DNA of 64,000 nucleotides, taken from Rhodamnia argentea (lineage: Eukaryota; Streptophyta; Magnoliopsida; Myrtales; Myrtaceae). The notes under the pieces are model-generated. The model ran no database searches. It saw only the letters and a list, made by a program, of their open reading frames with translations, and had not been told where the DNA came from. This document shows positions 1-10,870 of this stretch, piece by piece; within the stretch, counting starts at the first letter, position 1, and every line of letters starts with the position of its first letter. The stretch covers positions 17,209,861 to 17,273,860 of the forward strand of contig NC_063154.1 of the NCBI RefSeq assembly GCF_020921035.1, given 5' to 3'. Both the position numbers and the translations under genes were made by a program.

Positions 1-252
1 GCCATAACTTTTATACGGCGTTGACTTTCATGCCATAACTTTCAAAATGTTTACTTAAGTGCCATAACTTTCAAAAATCATTCACTTGAGTGCCATCGCC
101 GACGTGGATGCCGAAAAGCTGACATAGACGCCGGAAAAGTTAACGTAGCACTCAAGTGAACAATTTTTGAAAATTATGGTACTCAAGTGAACATTTTGAA
201 AGTTATGACATTCGAGTAAACGCTGTATACAAGTTATGGCACTCACGATGTA
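1..252. repeat. MULE-like MITE family A, copy 1 (left end outside window)
   Basis: The stretch is a long inverted repeat. The left arm is built from units of the type GTGCCATAACTTTCAAAA with CACTTGAGTGCC spacers. The right arm is their reverse complement and ends in TTATGGCACTC near 240. Its central GACGTGG/GCCGGAAAAG segment matches the better preserved copy at 8184-8578. The left terminus is cut off by the window start. Confidence 0.7.
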
Positions 253-1370
253 CTTATTCCGCTATTAGAAGTAGGAGAGAGAGAGATGGTTGAATGAAAT
301 GGAAAGTACTGAAGTTAACTTTTAATTGTACCAAAACACCTAAAACTTTCATAATATGCAAATTTCGGCACGAAAAATCACATAGTCCTTCATTCGCATA
401 TGCAATTTTCACTTTATATTGTACTTTCGATAAGATCACAATCTTATCTAAATAAATGTTCATAATTTTCTTCTAACTTCTCAATAGCTAACCAGAAATT
501 ACCAATAAAGTCCAATTATTCAAAAACAATGTGTTTTTTTTTTTAAGGAAATCATATATTTACATGGATCAATTAGAGCATAATTGAGGTAAACTAATTA
601 TCTACATGGTTCAATTATAAGATGTCTGAAAAAATAGATCGAAATGCGCAAGTTATAAAGGCGTAGGCACACACGCAATAATACTACGTGCCATTTTGCA
701 TGGCAAGCGGTTTCCGATTTTTCGCTTCACTGGCAAAGTGTGAAAAATACTCCTTCGCTTCACTTCTCAATTCTCAAGAAAATTGTGACATTACTCATGC
801 TTGGCATGTTTTCTGAGCTATTGGAAAGTAGACTCAAGCCTTCTGTAGTATGCAATGCGTTCTAGTCCTCATGGATCATCCATCATAATATTTTGAAGAT
901 GTAATTCTTCGGCCAACTTTTGGCTGGAAATAGTTGAGTGGGCGCCGGCTGTTTTCCGTGGTATAGGTGGTGCTGACATTGATAGTTTTTACAAACTTTT
1001 AAAAATTTTAGAATCCTTGTCTTTTTCCCTTTTATTTTCTTTTCATATTTCACTCGCCAGCCATATTTGAGTTCGGCGGAAATTGTTAGCCACAGGCGAG
1101 GGCCGATCCGTCTAGGCCTCGCCCTGATCGGCAACATCTCCTCGTTGTTGCCTCACCCTTTTCCCTTGCCTTGCCCGACGTCACCTTGCCCTCACTATGC
1201 CTCTCACATTGCGTCGTGTCTCCTCGTTGGATATGGGTGAGGCCATAACACCCTTGTCTCACCTAGATCTGGCAAAGGTGTCACGTCCATCACCAAGATC
1301 CTGGGGACCGGATTAGAGGGAAATATGACAAAAAGATTAAAAAAAAGAAAAAAAATTGAGAAATTCCCAA
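253..1370. other. Intergenic, no gene recognised
   Basis: AT-rich sequence with only short random ORFs. A GC-richer patch near 1080-1320 (many GCCTC/TCGCC words) resembles the GC-rich core seen inside other repeat copies at about 7370-7500 and 61910-62040, but I could not define its ends. Confidence 0.4.
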
Positions 1371-1374
1371 AATA

Positions 1375-1560
1375 ATTCAAAAATTATCAACAATAGTGCC
1401 AGCAGTGCCATGAAGGACAACGAAGTTGATTGGACGGCCATGTCGTTGATTTATTTGACCAACTACATTGGCAAATCGTCAAAAGATTTAGAACCAAATT
1501 GGCCAAATTAAAATGTTGAAAACTAAACTAACAACCGCATAATAGGTTTATGATTTTTTG
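1375..1560. repeat. MITE-like family B, one arm
   Basis: Contains the family words 'aaattggccaaatt' and 'aaaagatttagaacc', then a '...cataataggtttatga' end. These correspond to the right arm of the fuller copies at 7084-7735 and 61680-62305. Only one arm is clear, so the element is partial or decayed. Confidence 0.45.
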
Positions 1561-3566
1561 GACAATTTTTTAAATAATTTTGTCTAGGCACAGTTGATGG
1601 TAAAATGGGTAATGGAAGAAACTATTAGGTTTCCATACCCATCAATGAAATGGATGAAAATATCAACATAAGATTTTTCATTTGTATTTAATGGTAGAAG
1701 ATACTCGGGTTTGATTATATCCATCAAAGGGCGGAATGGGTATTTTTTTATTATTAATTTTAACTTTGTTTACCGTTATAACTCTAGGAAACAAAACAAA
1801 AATATAGTTACGCCATTCTGTGGAATAGCCCTTCTACTCCGATTATATAGTATTCAAATTTCTAGTTATGACAGAATTGGATAGAATATGATAAAAAAAT
1901 TTAAGAATTTTGTCATGTTCTATATATTGTTTGGGGAACTGTGGATACAAAGTCGGATAAGTAAAGGGAAGACGCAATCGAGATCGATTTTGTTTTGCTG
2001 AAACATCATAATGCTTTAGAAATTATTCACCGATGAGTTCTGATAGACGAGTTATTGTTGAGCATAGGTTTGTGCCATCTAAATTCATGCACGACATCGA
2101 TCGAGCAGACCTAGCGTAACTAGGGATCTTGACTTTGAGTCGAATTCTTTGAGAATGACCACCTGGCCTTGCTCGTTGTCTTGTCGATTTAGTAAAAACT
2201 TGCTGAACAATTGAATTGTTCAGCCTCTTTTTATAAGTTCAAGATGCACTCATGTAGGTCATCCAATAAAGATGCCTTTAAAGTTGATGATCAACCTCAA
2301 GTTCTTCATAATATATCGAGACCCCTTTCGAATGTTGGAAAGGGTCAAGAGATTAAATAATGAATGGTATGATATTATACCATGTCAAACAAATGATTAA
2401 AGAACAAGGTTATGGAGATACTTGATTTTACTACTCAAGACCCAGACTGGCGCACCGGGAGAGGCGGCCACACTTGACCGTTGCTACCACTAGAGAGGCA
2501 ACCCCCCGCCAAAGAGATGACCTGTCGTGGCAGCCTAGCGTAGAGGAGAGCTGGTGATTGTTGAAAAAAATGGTTTTACACCTATTCGCTATCTTGAAAA
2601 ATCCTATCCATGTCTATCCCACTCCGTCTCCCAAGATATTTTTATTCGAGCTATATCCCCCTTTATCATATCCTCGACATCTACCAATACACAGGATAGG
2701 ATAAAACATATCCTACCCCGATTTTCATCCTAATGACCAAACGCAGCCCGAGGTTTAAAATATATACTGCAAGGCTTTGTTTGTTTTGCAAAGAATAAAT
2801 AATTTAATAGACCATTTCGAAAAGATAATTATTTGTATCGCTTAAAAAATGAATAAACAGATTATTTCTTTATCGTTCACGAAAATGTCTAGACATCAAT
2901 TATTGCCGACAAAGAGTTTTTATTTATTGTCTAATATTTCAAGTGATATGAGCCATTTTATTTTGAAAAATATTTTTTTCAAATCATGCATTTTTTGTAA
3001 ACCAAAATGAGCCTAAATGGTGACTTGTTTCGAGATTGCAAGACAGGGGGTTATAAACTATGCTAAAGGGAGGGAAATCTACGATGCGGGACAACAATCC
3101 CATGTTCGCGAACCTTACATTACAAAAGTTTCATATTTTGTATCTCAATGTATGTCACACTTAGGTTCTACTTATCAATGATATCGTCTACTTTGGGCCG
3201 AAGCCCACACAATTTTGGTCTTTGGGCTTCCACCCAGAAAAGGACTCGTCGCAAGTTAAAGGACCAAATGCCACACAAATATAGCACTTCACCTCATCAC
3301 ACCCAGACGTTATGGGGTTCGGTTCATCCCTACCCTCTTCACCATCCTAGGAGCTTTCTAGGAGCTGCTCCTTGTCCAGGCCCTCTAGCCCCGGCGACCA
3401 CTCGCTGCCCTCGTCTAATCGGGTCGTTACTGGCCCACCGACTTTCCCTTGATTCGTCTCTGAACCACACATTTCTAGTTAGGGTTTAGCTCTCATACCA
3501 AGATAAGAATAATGCGGAATAGGAAAATGGAGAATTTCTGTATAATTTGATACTAGTAGAAAAGAG
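1561..3566. other. Intergenic, no gene recognised
   Basis: About 2 kb without a supported gene. At 2770-3010 there is weak resemblance to the TIR family at 10209-10445 ('gtttgttttgcaaag' on the left and a 'tgtaaaccaaaatgagcc' right side). An ORF at 3148-3489 has low-complexity, proline/histidine-rich content and no family signal. Confidence 0.4.
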
Positions 3567-3942
3567 TAGACATGGCCACGGGACGGTTTGGGCCCGGAAC
3601 CGGCCCGGAGAATAACCGGAACAGGCCCGTTGATTGGGACCGCCAATTCCGAATCGAAACCAACCCAACTCCTCATGGACAAGTTACGGTTTAAAAAATT
3701 AGGCAAAAGCCCGGAACCGGATGTTCTGAACCGGTTCCGAATCGCCAAAAAAAAAAACAAAAGGAGAAACGGCTCTTTCCCCCCCAACGGCCCAAAATTG
3801 GGCCGAACTCGAACCGGCCCTTGAACCGGCCTAGAACGGGGACCGCCCCTTCAAGGGCCGGTTCCTATTCAAGCATGGCCACGAACCGGAACCACCGGTT
3901 CATGAACCGGAACCGGTGGTTCACGGCCTGTGGCCATGTCTA
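3567..3942. mobile_element. hAT-like MITE with perfect TIR and 8-bp TSD
   Basis: The left end reads TAGACATGGCCAC (3567-3579) and the right end is its exact reverse complement, GTGGCCATGTCTA (3930-3942). The element is flanked directly by GAAAAGAG at 3559-3566 and again at 3943-3950, an exact 8-bp target site duplication. The 376-bp interior is full of ACCGG/CCGGTT words and has no transposase ORF. An 8-bp duplication plus a TAG... terminus fits non-autonomous hAT elements (family knowledge). The short ORFs inside it are by-products of the repeat. Confidence 0.88.
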
Positions 3943-3950
3943 GAAAAGAG

Positions 3951-5185
3951 TATAAGAAGCCTATTTATAGGCTTTATTACGTAACAATCTAAGGTAGTAA
4001 GATACACATAAATCAAAAATAATTAATTAAGGGTATGCAACATGAAAGAAGGTATATGCATAATCCTTACAGATGTGCAAAATCATATAAATATCCTAAT
4101 ATTGCTAACATCATATAATCAGTATTTTCTTTCATAAAAAAAATGCATATACTCTCATAGTTGACGGAATGGAATACTCTTGGAAAGTAGATATAGCACA
4201 CGTAATAAACTAGATATTAAAGGGCATGGCACCGTCGCAATAGGAAGGCATGGAACCACTCTCGTAGTTTAAGTTTTATGTTGTTGTCAAACTTCACAGT
4301 TGACCCCATTTAGGTCTTGTCCCATTAATTTCTCCCAAGATATCTCCTCAATGCAAAATTATAAAAAGTCCATTCATCATGTTCTCAACTAGAGTTGCCA
4401 AAATGCGTCATGGACCTATGTTTTGATTTATATATTTGGGGCTCGATTGAAAATGGACTACTAGACATTTGAAGAGCCGGGGTGAAAATGGGTTTACAAT
4501 ATTGAAAGCCAACCAAGAGTGGGTCATGAATGGGTTCTCTAAAAACTTATTTATGACCCATTTAACATCGAAGATAGAGAGAGCCATGAAAATTAAGAAC
4601 GTTTTCTGGTCCCTAGTACTTCGATGCAGCTAACTCATACGCATGTGCCGAGGCTTCTTCATCGTCGTAAGACCATGGAAAATCACATTCCATATAATTA
4701 AATTACGACAAGAAAGTTTCCTATGCTCACGAATTTAATTTAATTCGAATTTTCTTAACACTCGAGAAAATGAAATAAATTAGAGAGGGAGGGGGGTTAT
4801 TCCTTTTATTTATATAACTTCTGCATGTTATAACATATTCTAAATAATGAGGTATCAAAAACCAAGATGGTGAAATTGATAAATCAGAAAACAAGAAGCC
4901 GGAGCTTCTTATATTAGGTAACGAACTTACCTAGTTACACTGCATTTCGGCGAGATTCCGTCGCCACAGTCGTCGCCAGATCAATAGCCATAGACATTCA
5001 ACGATAACTCGTTTGAAAAGATAACTTATTCAGCAAAATCAAAGAAGAAAATTACGAAGGAAAAAAAAAGCAAGGGATTGAAAGCACATACATCTAACTA
5101 AAGATGAAGAGATCATCCCAAAAGAAAACACTGAAAAAATGAAAATCTTTCATTTTGATATGAAGAGCCGGGAAGTATATCGAAC
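3951..5185. other. Intergenic, no gene recognised
   Basis: AT-rich DNA with no convincing coding block. On the minus strand this is where the intron and later exons of an AP2 gene should follow the fragment at 5186-5274, but no continuation of the AP2 domain was found. Confidence 0.45.
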
Positions 5186-5274
5186 CTGGTGACGCCACGG
5201 TAAACGGAGCTACGTTGCTGCAGCGAGTCACGGGGAATGCTCTTGCGAGTGCGGCGGTAGAGGCGGGAGGACCG
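5186..5274 (-). pseudogene. AP2/ERF (WRI-type) exon fragment ending at a splice donor
   Basis: On the minus strand this 89-nt block reads RSSRLYRRTRKSIPRDS followed by LQQRSSVYRGVTR. SSVYRGVTR is the start of the first AP2 DNA-binding repeat of WRINKLED/AINTEGUMENTA-class factors, and the K-S-(V/I)-P-R-D-S lead-in is typical of the WRI branch. The block stops at ACCAG|GTTCG, where AP2 genes of this class carry an intron after GVTR, so the original donor looks preserved. No HRWTGR continuation is visible downstream. It is joined in the same frame, across a stop codon, to a CDC73 fragment, so it is a captured fragment and not a gene. Confidence 0.72.
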
Positions 5275-5467
5275 CTAGAGGTGGTAGTGGGCGATGTAGC
5301 GGAGGAGGGTCTCGAGAGTGTAGAGGTTGCCCTGCTATGAGCGGTAGGCGGTCTCAGCGGCGCAGGGGAAGGAGTGGTCGGAGCCGAACCGGTACTCGGT
5401 CGCCAATGCGGAGGATCTTGTCTAGGTCGCCGCGCATGAACACGCGGAGGGCGGAGAGAGGGTTCAT
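5275..5467 (-). pseudogene. CDC73/parafibromin N-terminal fragment, broken
   Basis: On the minus strand it begins MNPLSALRVFMRGDLDKIL and continues, after a one-base shift (extra C after the RIGD codons near 5398), as EYRFGSDHSFPCAAETAYRS, then a TAG, then QGNLYTLETLLRYIAHYHL and another TAG. This is the conserved N terminus of CDC73, a Paf1-complex subunit acting in RNA polymerase II elongation. Two in-frame stops and the frameshift make it non-functional. Only about 65 residues are present and they switch directly into an AP2 fragment. Upstream (5468-5665) the ORF stays open for 66 more codons of unrecognised sequence, possibly a third captured piece. Confidence 0.82.
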
Positions 5468-5826
5468 CACCGACACAGTGATTAAGAGAGGTGCGTAGCG
5501 TCTGGAGAACACATTTATATTTATCCCAAAACCAAATTCCGAATTTGTTTCATGATTTGTGGATAGCTCGGGCCGAACTTTCTCCACCACCTTTACGCCC
5601 TCATCCATAGCCCAACCCTCGAGCTCCCTCACTAATCCGATGAGCTGGTCCATGAAACCATCCACAATTCAAAGAAAATAATTGAGAAAAAATGTTTAAA
5701 AAAAAAAAATTCTGAATCGGGTCAGGTATAGATCGCGAAATTTACAGTGCAAATAAATTGGTCAAAATGGATTAAATAAGTAAATTTGTGCTGGACAATT
5801 TATAATGGACCCTATTAATGGGTTTA

Positions 5827-6235
5827 TGGCTTAAGTACACTACAAGTACTAAAACTCGTATTCGGCGTTTACTTTAGTGCCAAAACTTTCAAAACGATCA
5901 ATTAAGTGCCAACTTTTTTGAAAAACGATCACATCGGTGTCAAAACTTTCAAAACAATCACTTAAGTGCCTACTTTTTTTAAAAACGATCATTTAAGTGC
6001 CAAATTTTTTTGAAAAACACTTACTTTAGTGCTAACTCCGGCAAGTCACGTCAGCTCAAATATTAATAAAATATAGGCCACATCAGATTTCTGACGAACC
6101 ACGTCGACTCAATTAGAGTTGGCACTAAAATGATCATTTTTAAAAAAAGTTGGCACTTAAGTGATCGTTTTAAAAGTTTTTAGCACTAAAGTGAGCGCCG
6201 TACACAAATTTTGATACTTATAGTGTACTTTAACC
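5827..6235. mobile_element. MULE-like MITE family A, copy 2
   Basis: Long inverted repeat beginning ...TTAAGTACACTACAAGT and ending ...TTATAGTGTACTTTAA, with internal units 'gtgccaaaactttcaaaacgatca'-like in both orientations. It is flanked by ATGGGTTTA (5818-5826) and ATGGGTCTA (6236-6244), a 9-bp direct repeat with one mismatch. A 9-bp duplication and long TIRs fit non-autonomous Mutator-like elements. No coding capacity. Confidence 0.75.
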
Positions 6236-6244
6236 ATGGGTCTA

Positions 6245-7083
6245 TCTTCAACCAACTTATTTACATATACAATCTCCCGATATAATTCTAGCAATAAGCA
6301 AGTCACGAGGGATGCTCACGTGTGAACTTTACGTAGTTATTTGTCACGAGGCACTTTACCCAACCTCTAATCCAAGCAAATATTTAATGTTTATTCGCAT
6401 TTTAGTAAAACACCTAACTTTTCATATTTTCGTATTCATAATTCTCCAACAGAATTATGCATTTTTTTTTATGGTAAATGGTTAAATATATGTTGAGGGG
6501 GTTCCATTACATGAATCCAATCACTTCGCTTGTTTCATGAAAAATGTGACATTTCTGAAAAATATTTTTTCAGGAAGTCAATTTTCAAGAAAATGACAAT
6601 AATTTTCGGCGTATGGTTAAGACCTCAAAATAAAATTTCAGTTTTTTTTCCATCAATTGGTAAGGAAAATCACTTCTAAATAGACATACACTATTGGGGT
6701 GCTAGTGACTTGTTCATGGATAGCCAAGGTACTTGGCACCATCACCGAGGTTTGAAGCTCGAATCCACGACTCCCGGGCATGACCACAAGCACTAGTCTT
6801 AGATACACTAAAATCAAGCCCGAGAACTCGATGCTCGTGCATGGTTCTCTAGTGCCTTGATCCCGGTCTATAGAGGCCGGGCCTAGGTCCCTAGCACTCG
6901 GGCCTCGGTAGGACCTAGGCGCAAGAACCCTACACCCAAGCTTGGGTCGGCCAAGGCCGAGCCCCGTATCGAGTGTCACATAGTTAATCTTGGCTAAGCC
7001 CGGGACATTAGCTCCCACGCCCGAGTCCATTGAGGCTAGGCCTTGGTCACTAGTGCCAGAGCCCGGGTGTAGGGGACTCAAAA
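6245..7083. other. Intergenic with a GC-rich repetitive patch
   Basis: From about 6720 to 7080 the sequence becomes GC-rich and loosely repetitive (recurring GGCCTAGG, CTAGCACTCGGGCC, GCCCGGG words). A minus-strand ORF of 142 codons there is composed of glycine/proline-rich repeats of the DNA words and matches no family I know. I do not call it a gene. Confidence 0.4.
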
Positions 7084-7735
7084 ATGGGCATAGGAGTTTG
7101 GAAGTCCTAAACCTAGTGCTAATTCAATCTTAAACCTTTCAATTTTTTCAATTTAGTCCTAAACATTTTAACAATTTGCCTAAGTAGTCCATCCGGTTAA
7201 TTTTGTCCCAAAATTGCTAAAGTGGATGCCAGCCGATCTATGTGACATGTCCAATGCTAAAGTGAAAAATTTTGAATATTTTATTAATTTTTCGTTTCAT
7301 TTCGTTTTGTTTCTTTTCTTTATCGTTAAGGGCTGGCAAGTGGCGAACTAATTGCCACCAGCTATTGGGCGAGGGCCTACAATCCCTCACCGACTGCGAG
7401 GGTCACGATCCTTGCTGCACACGTGTCAGAGCAATAAGCCCTCGCCCGGTAGCCGACGGGGGTTGCCTAGCCTCGGTCGGTGCCCTACCGGCCCTCAACA
7501 ATAAAGAAAGAGAAAAGAAAGAACACAAAAATCAGTAAAATAATTCCATTTTTTTAAAATTTTTTTTCATATTCGCATTGGCTGTGCCACGAAAAAGGGC
7601 AAGCATCCAGGTCAACAATTTCACTCTGACAAATTGTCAAAATGCTTCGACTAAATTAGAAAATTGAAAAGGTTTAGAATTGAACTGGCAAAAGTGTAAT
7701 AAATTTAGGACTTTTTGAACAATTTTCCAAGGTTT
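7084..7735. repeat. MITE-like family B, fuller copy with GC-rich core
   Basis: The left arm (7110-7260) has 'cctaaacctttcaattttttcaatttagtcc' style repeats, in short words TCCTAAACCT and AATTTAGTCC. The right arm (7615-7720) carries their complements (GGTTTAGAATTGAA, ATTTAGGACTTTT). Between them lies a GC-rich core. Copies in the same arrangement occur at 31890-32240 and 61680-62305. There is no transposase ORF; the 88-codon ORF at 7272-7538 lies in the core and is not protein-like. Confidence 0.6.
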
Positions 7736-8020
7736 TTTCCAACAAAATGCAAAACCGAAATCCAAAATTAGCGGATCCAAGTGAATATGCCTCTGGGGTC
7801 TGTCTCAAGCCGGTTCGACAATCCCACGATTCCCTCTCCGTGTCTCTTTCTTCTGCAGAGTACTCCTCGGACAATCTTAATGAGGGATTCTTAAAGGAAA
7901 ACCCAAAATTGATGGAGAAATGCACCAAAATTAAAGCAACGTTCCAGCGCCATGCACGTGCTATTAAAGTAAACGTCCTCTTCATACGACCATTATATTA
8001 AACAATGTCAAGCATCAAAC

Positions 8021-9246
8021 TCACTCCACCAACCACCCCAAAGTTTTCCTCCAAGCCGCCGCCTTCTCCCTCAAGGTTTTTTTTCTCCCGCAGCCTCGTT
8101 GCCGAGGGGCATCTCTCGGCCCCTCCCTCCCCCTCTCCTCCATGTTCCTTTGGTTCTCCTCATCTTGCTCTTCGTTAATTTTGAGGAAAAGTACACTAGA
8201 AGTGCCATAACTTGTGTACGGCGTTCACTTGAGTGCCATAACTTTCAAAACGTTCACTTAAGTGCCATAACTTTCAAAAATCGTCCACTTGAGTGCTACG
8301 TCGGAGCAAAATCGTTCACTTGAGTGTTACATTAACTTTTCCGGCGTGCCACGTCAGCTTTCCGACGTGCCACGTCATCTTTCCGGCGTCTACGATAACT
8401 TTTCCGGCGTCTACAGTAACTTTTCCGATTGCCACGTCGGCTTTTCCGGCTGCCACGTCAACATGGCACTCAAGTGAACGATTTTTAAAAGTTATGGCAC
8501 TTAAGTGAACGTTTTGAAAGTTATGGCGGTCAAGTGAACGCCGTACAAAAGTTATGGCACTTCTAGTGTACTTTTCCCTTAATTTTGTGAACGAGCAATC
8601 AATACTATATATGAAAGTAAGCTCTGAAGATTGAAGAGCGAGTGTCTCGAAAGGATCTGCTCTCTCCGTATCTACTCGCTCGCTTCAGGCCCGGGTGTTT
8701 GCTCCAGATTGTCGAGCGCTCCGAAAGTTTTTGAAACTTTTTTTCTGTCAATCATATTATTTAAAAGTGATTTTGTGATTAATGGGTACCTTTTTGCAGT
8801 TATTTCGTCCTGATCTAGAGTTAAAACTAGATTTGAGTACTCTTCTATCCCCATTTAGCTATACATTTGGGATTTACAAAGCGATTTATATACTTTTCCA
8901 ACCTATTTTATTGTTATTGTCTCTGTATGGTGATGGTGCTGAGACACTGAATCTAGGGTCGCACTGCCTTTTGGCAAAGCCGTAGCTACTGGAGAGAGAT
9001 TTCTCGGTGCGTGCTCATCATTGATATGATGCGAGATTCTGTGATCAACCGTCGGTCATGCTTGGATGCTATGACAAATCCGTCCTTTAGGAATGAGCGA
9101 GTTTCTGCGATCTGTACCAAGTTGATTCACTTTTCATATTTACTTGCTTTGTGGGATTTTCATTTTTTATTTTGAAATGTTGTATGTTTCTTTGATATGA
9201 AATGAAGATCTTTTTTCAACCAAAAAAAAAAAAAAGTCACTCCACC
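8021..9246 (+). mobile_element. Retroposed sequence with A-tail and 10-bp TSD (LINE-like 3' end)
   Basis: The direct repeat TCACTCCACC flanks the unit at 8021-8030 and 9237-9246. The right copy directly follows a run of 14 A, the hallmark of target-primed reverse transcription. The last 100 bases before the tail (GTTGTATGTTTCTTTGATAT, then TTTTTTCAACC) look like a plant L1-type LINE 3' end. No reverse transcriptase is left, so it is 5'-truncated or a processed transcript. A family A MITE (8184-8578) inserted into it later. Confidence 0.65.
8184..8578. mobile_element. MULE-like MITE family A, best copy, 9-bp TSD
   Basis: Starts AGGAAAAGTACACTAGAAGT and ends with the inverse, ACTTCTAGTGTACTTTTCCC. 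It is flanked by an exact 9-bp duplication TTAATTTTG at 8175-8183 and 8579-8587. The arms consist of repeats of GTGCCATAACTTTCAAAACG with CACTTGAGTG. The centre (8340-8460) is a run of CTTTTCCGGCGTCTAC / TTTTCCGRYTGCCACGTC units. Overlapping ORFs at 8099-8508 are repeat-derived. Confidence 0.85.
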
Positions 9247-9304
9247 TCTACCACATTTCTCTAGATGCGGTCGTCTAGAACGAAATGTACAATCTAGGAA
9301 TGTA

Positions 9305-9420
9305 TATTTTGAGAAAATTACCAAAAAATTCATATACATAATGTACGGATGTCAATTCAGTTTTACACTTTTTAATTTTGCCGGTTGAACACTAATTTTT
9401 TTTTTATGATTTGCCAATTG
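9305..9420. repeat. MITE-like family B, left arm
   Basis: 'gaaaattaccaaaaaattc' followed by 'atgtacggatgtcaattcag' and 'tttttaattttgcc' reproduces the terminal words of family B at 31890 and 61680. A matching right arm was not found nearby. Confidence 0.45.
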
Positions 9421-9519
9421 GCCATTTTTTGGCTGCATAGAAGAAGTGTCGGCGCACAGCTTCTTTTTACTGAAACTGTCTAGTAATGCCTGATGGTAGA
9501 GATGTGATCGAGTTGATAC

Positions 9520-9980
9520 GCGCCATGCTCGGGCTCGGCGTGACTTGCATACTCTGTACTTGAAACTCAAACTCAAGCATGATCGCGTATGAAACTTAGG
9601 GTTCTAGCTCGGCTCGGACATTAACACATACACATATACTTGGCCTCGACTCGATTATAATGGAGTTGTGTATGAACTTGAGCTCGAGGTCGAGGTCAGT
9701 TTTAATATGCGCGGAAAGTTTTCCCGGCATTTGCATATATGTGATACTACATGTAATGGAAAGGGCATGTGTGTCACCTCTTGGAATTATACAACGTTTC
9801 TGAAAGAATAATAGAAACTAGATCAGGTTTGTGAGCCCGTTGATCCGAGTGTCGACGAGCTCGAGCTCGTTCTGACAAGATATTCAAGTAGCTTGAGCTC
9901 GACTTGGAATCAGTGGAGCCGGTCTCGAATCTATCAAGTGTTGGGCATGAGCTATAAGCAAGTTGGCGAATTGACTCGGT
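9520..9980. repeat. GAGCTCGAG-rich palindromic repeat, probably a MITE remnant
   Basis: Multiple GCTCGAGCTCG / GAGCTCGAG / GCTCGGCTCGG words in both orientations between 9530 and 9920, with no coding signal. The composition resembles plant hAT-derived MITEs rich in CTCGAG, but I see no clean terminal repeats or target duplication. Confidence 0.4.
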
Positions 9981-10208
9981 TTCATGCCTACCTATCTAGA
10001 GAATGTCCTGCTCGACGACCCCCGCTGGCCATGTTCTCTGTTGAAGGAGAGGCGGTGTAGAAGAAAATGTTACAATTACAAGAAAGCATCTTCCATCGCA
10101 ACATGCCAAGCACTTGATGGCGGATCCCGGCCAGTTGATTTTATTAGAGTTGGGGGAGTGGAGTAGGCCAAATGGAGAGATCAAACTTCCTCGGATTACT
10201 TACTTCTC

Positions 10209-10445
10209 TCCGTTTGTTTCGCAAAAACATGAATGATTTGAAAGATATTTTTCCCAAACATGATATCTTGTATCGATGGAAATAGTTAGTCAATCGAAAT
10301 TGTCTTCGATCTTGTTAACAATCTATGTGTAACACATTCTCGAGAATAATAGAATAATTTTCGTTCATTTATTTTTTAAGCGATATAGATAATTATCTTT
10401 GAAATAATGATTTTCAAATTATTTATTTTTCGCGAAGCAAACGGA
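10209..10445. mobile_element. Short MITE with TCCGTTTG...CAAACGGA termini
   Basis: The left end TCCGTTTGTTTCGCAAAA (10209-10226) is mirrored by TTTTCGCGAAGCAAACGGA (10427-10445), an imperfect terminal inverted repeat. The 237-bp AT-rich interior also shows mirrored words (AAAGATATTTTTC against ATTATCTTTGAAATAATG). No clear target duplication. A related, more decayed copy may lie at 2770-3010. Confidence 0.6.
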
Positions 10446-10634
10446 TCCTTAATCTCTTCATTTTCAATAAATAGAAGAAGATAGTTTTGCACAAGCACGC
10501 AAATTCTATAGCATTCAAGCACAGCATCCAACGCTTATTCCGATAGTATTTTAATATTTCACTCGGGGACCAGTTCACTCCCTCCTAATTGTCGTGGTTA
10601 GTCCATTTCAATCATTAATATGCTTATGTGTATC

Positions 10635-10870
10635 TAGGAAAAATTACCCACTTTAGTTCTAAATCTTCTGTACCAATGCCAATTCAGTCATAACTCTCCA
10701 ATTTCGTCAATTCTGTCCTAAAGTTTTGCTCGAAATTCTAATGTAGTTCTTCCGATCAATTTTTGCCAAAATCACCGACGTGGCGATCTAGCCAGCGCCG
10801 GCTGTCCAATAAGACACAATGTCGCTTAAGCAATTTCCGGAGAAAATCAATCGGCCCTTATTTGAAAAAA
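10635..10870. repeat. MITE-like family B, partial
   Basis: Contains 'aaaaattacccactttagttctaaatc', 'aatgccaattcagtc' and 'ccgatcaatttttgcc' type words (each under 20 bases in the shared part) followed by a CGACGTGG core, as in the other family B copies. Right arm not found. Confidence 0.45.

Noticed and set aside
3588..3824. ORFs inside the hAT MITE
   Set aside because: They arise from ACCGG repeats between perfect TIRs; not protein-coding.
6653..7081. 142-codon minus-strand ORF
   Set aside because: It is made of repeated GC-rich DNA words; glycine/proline repeats and no family signal.
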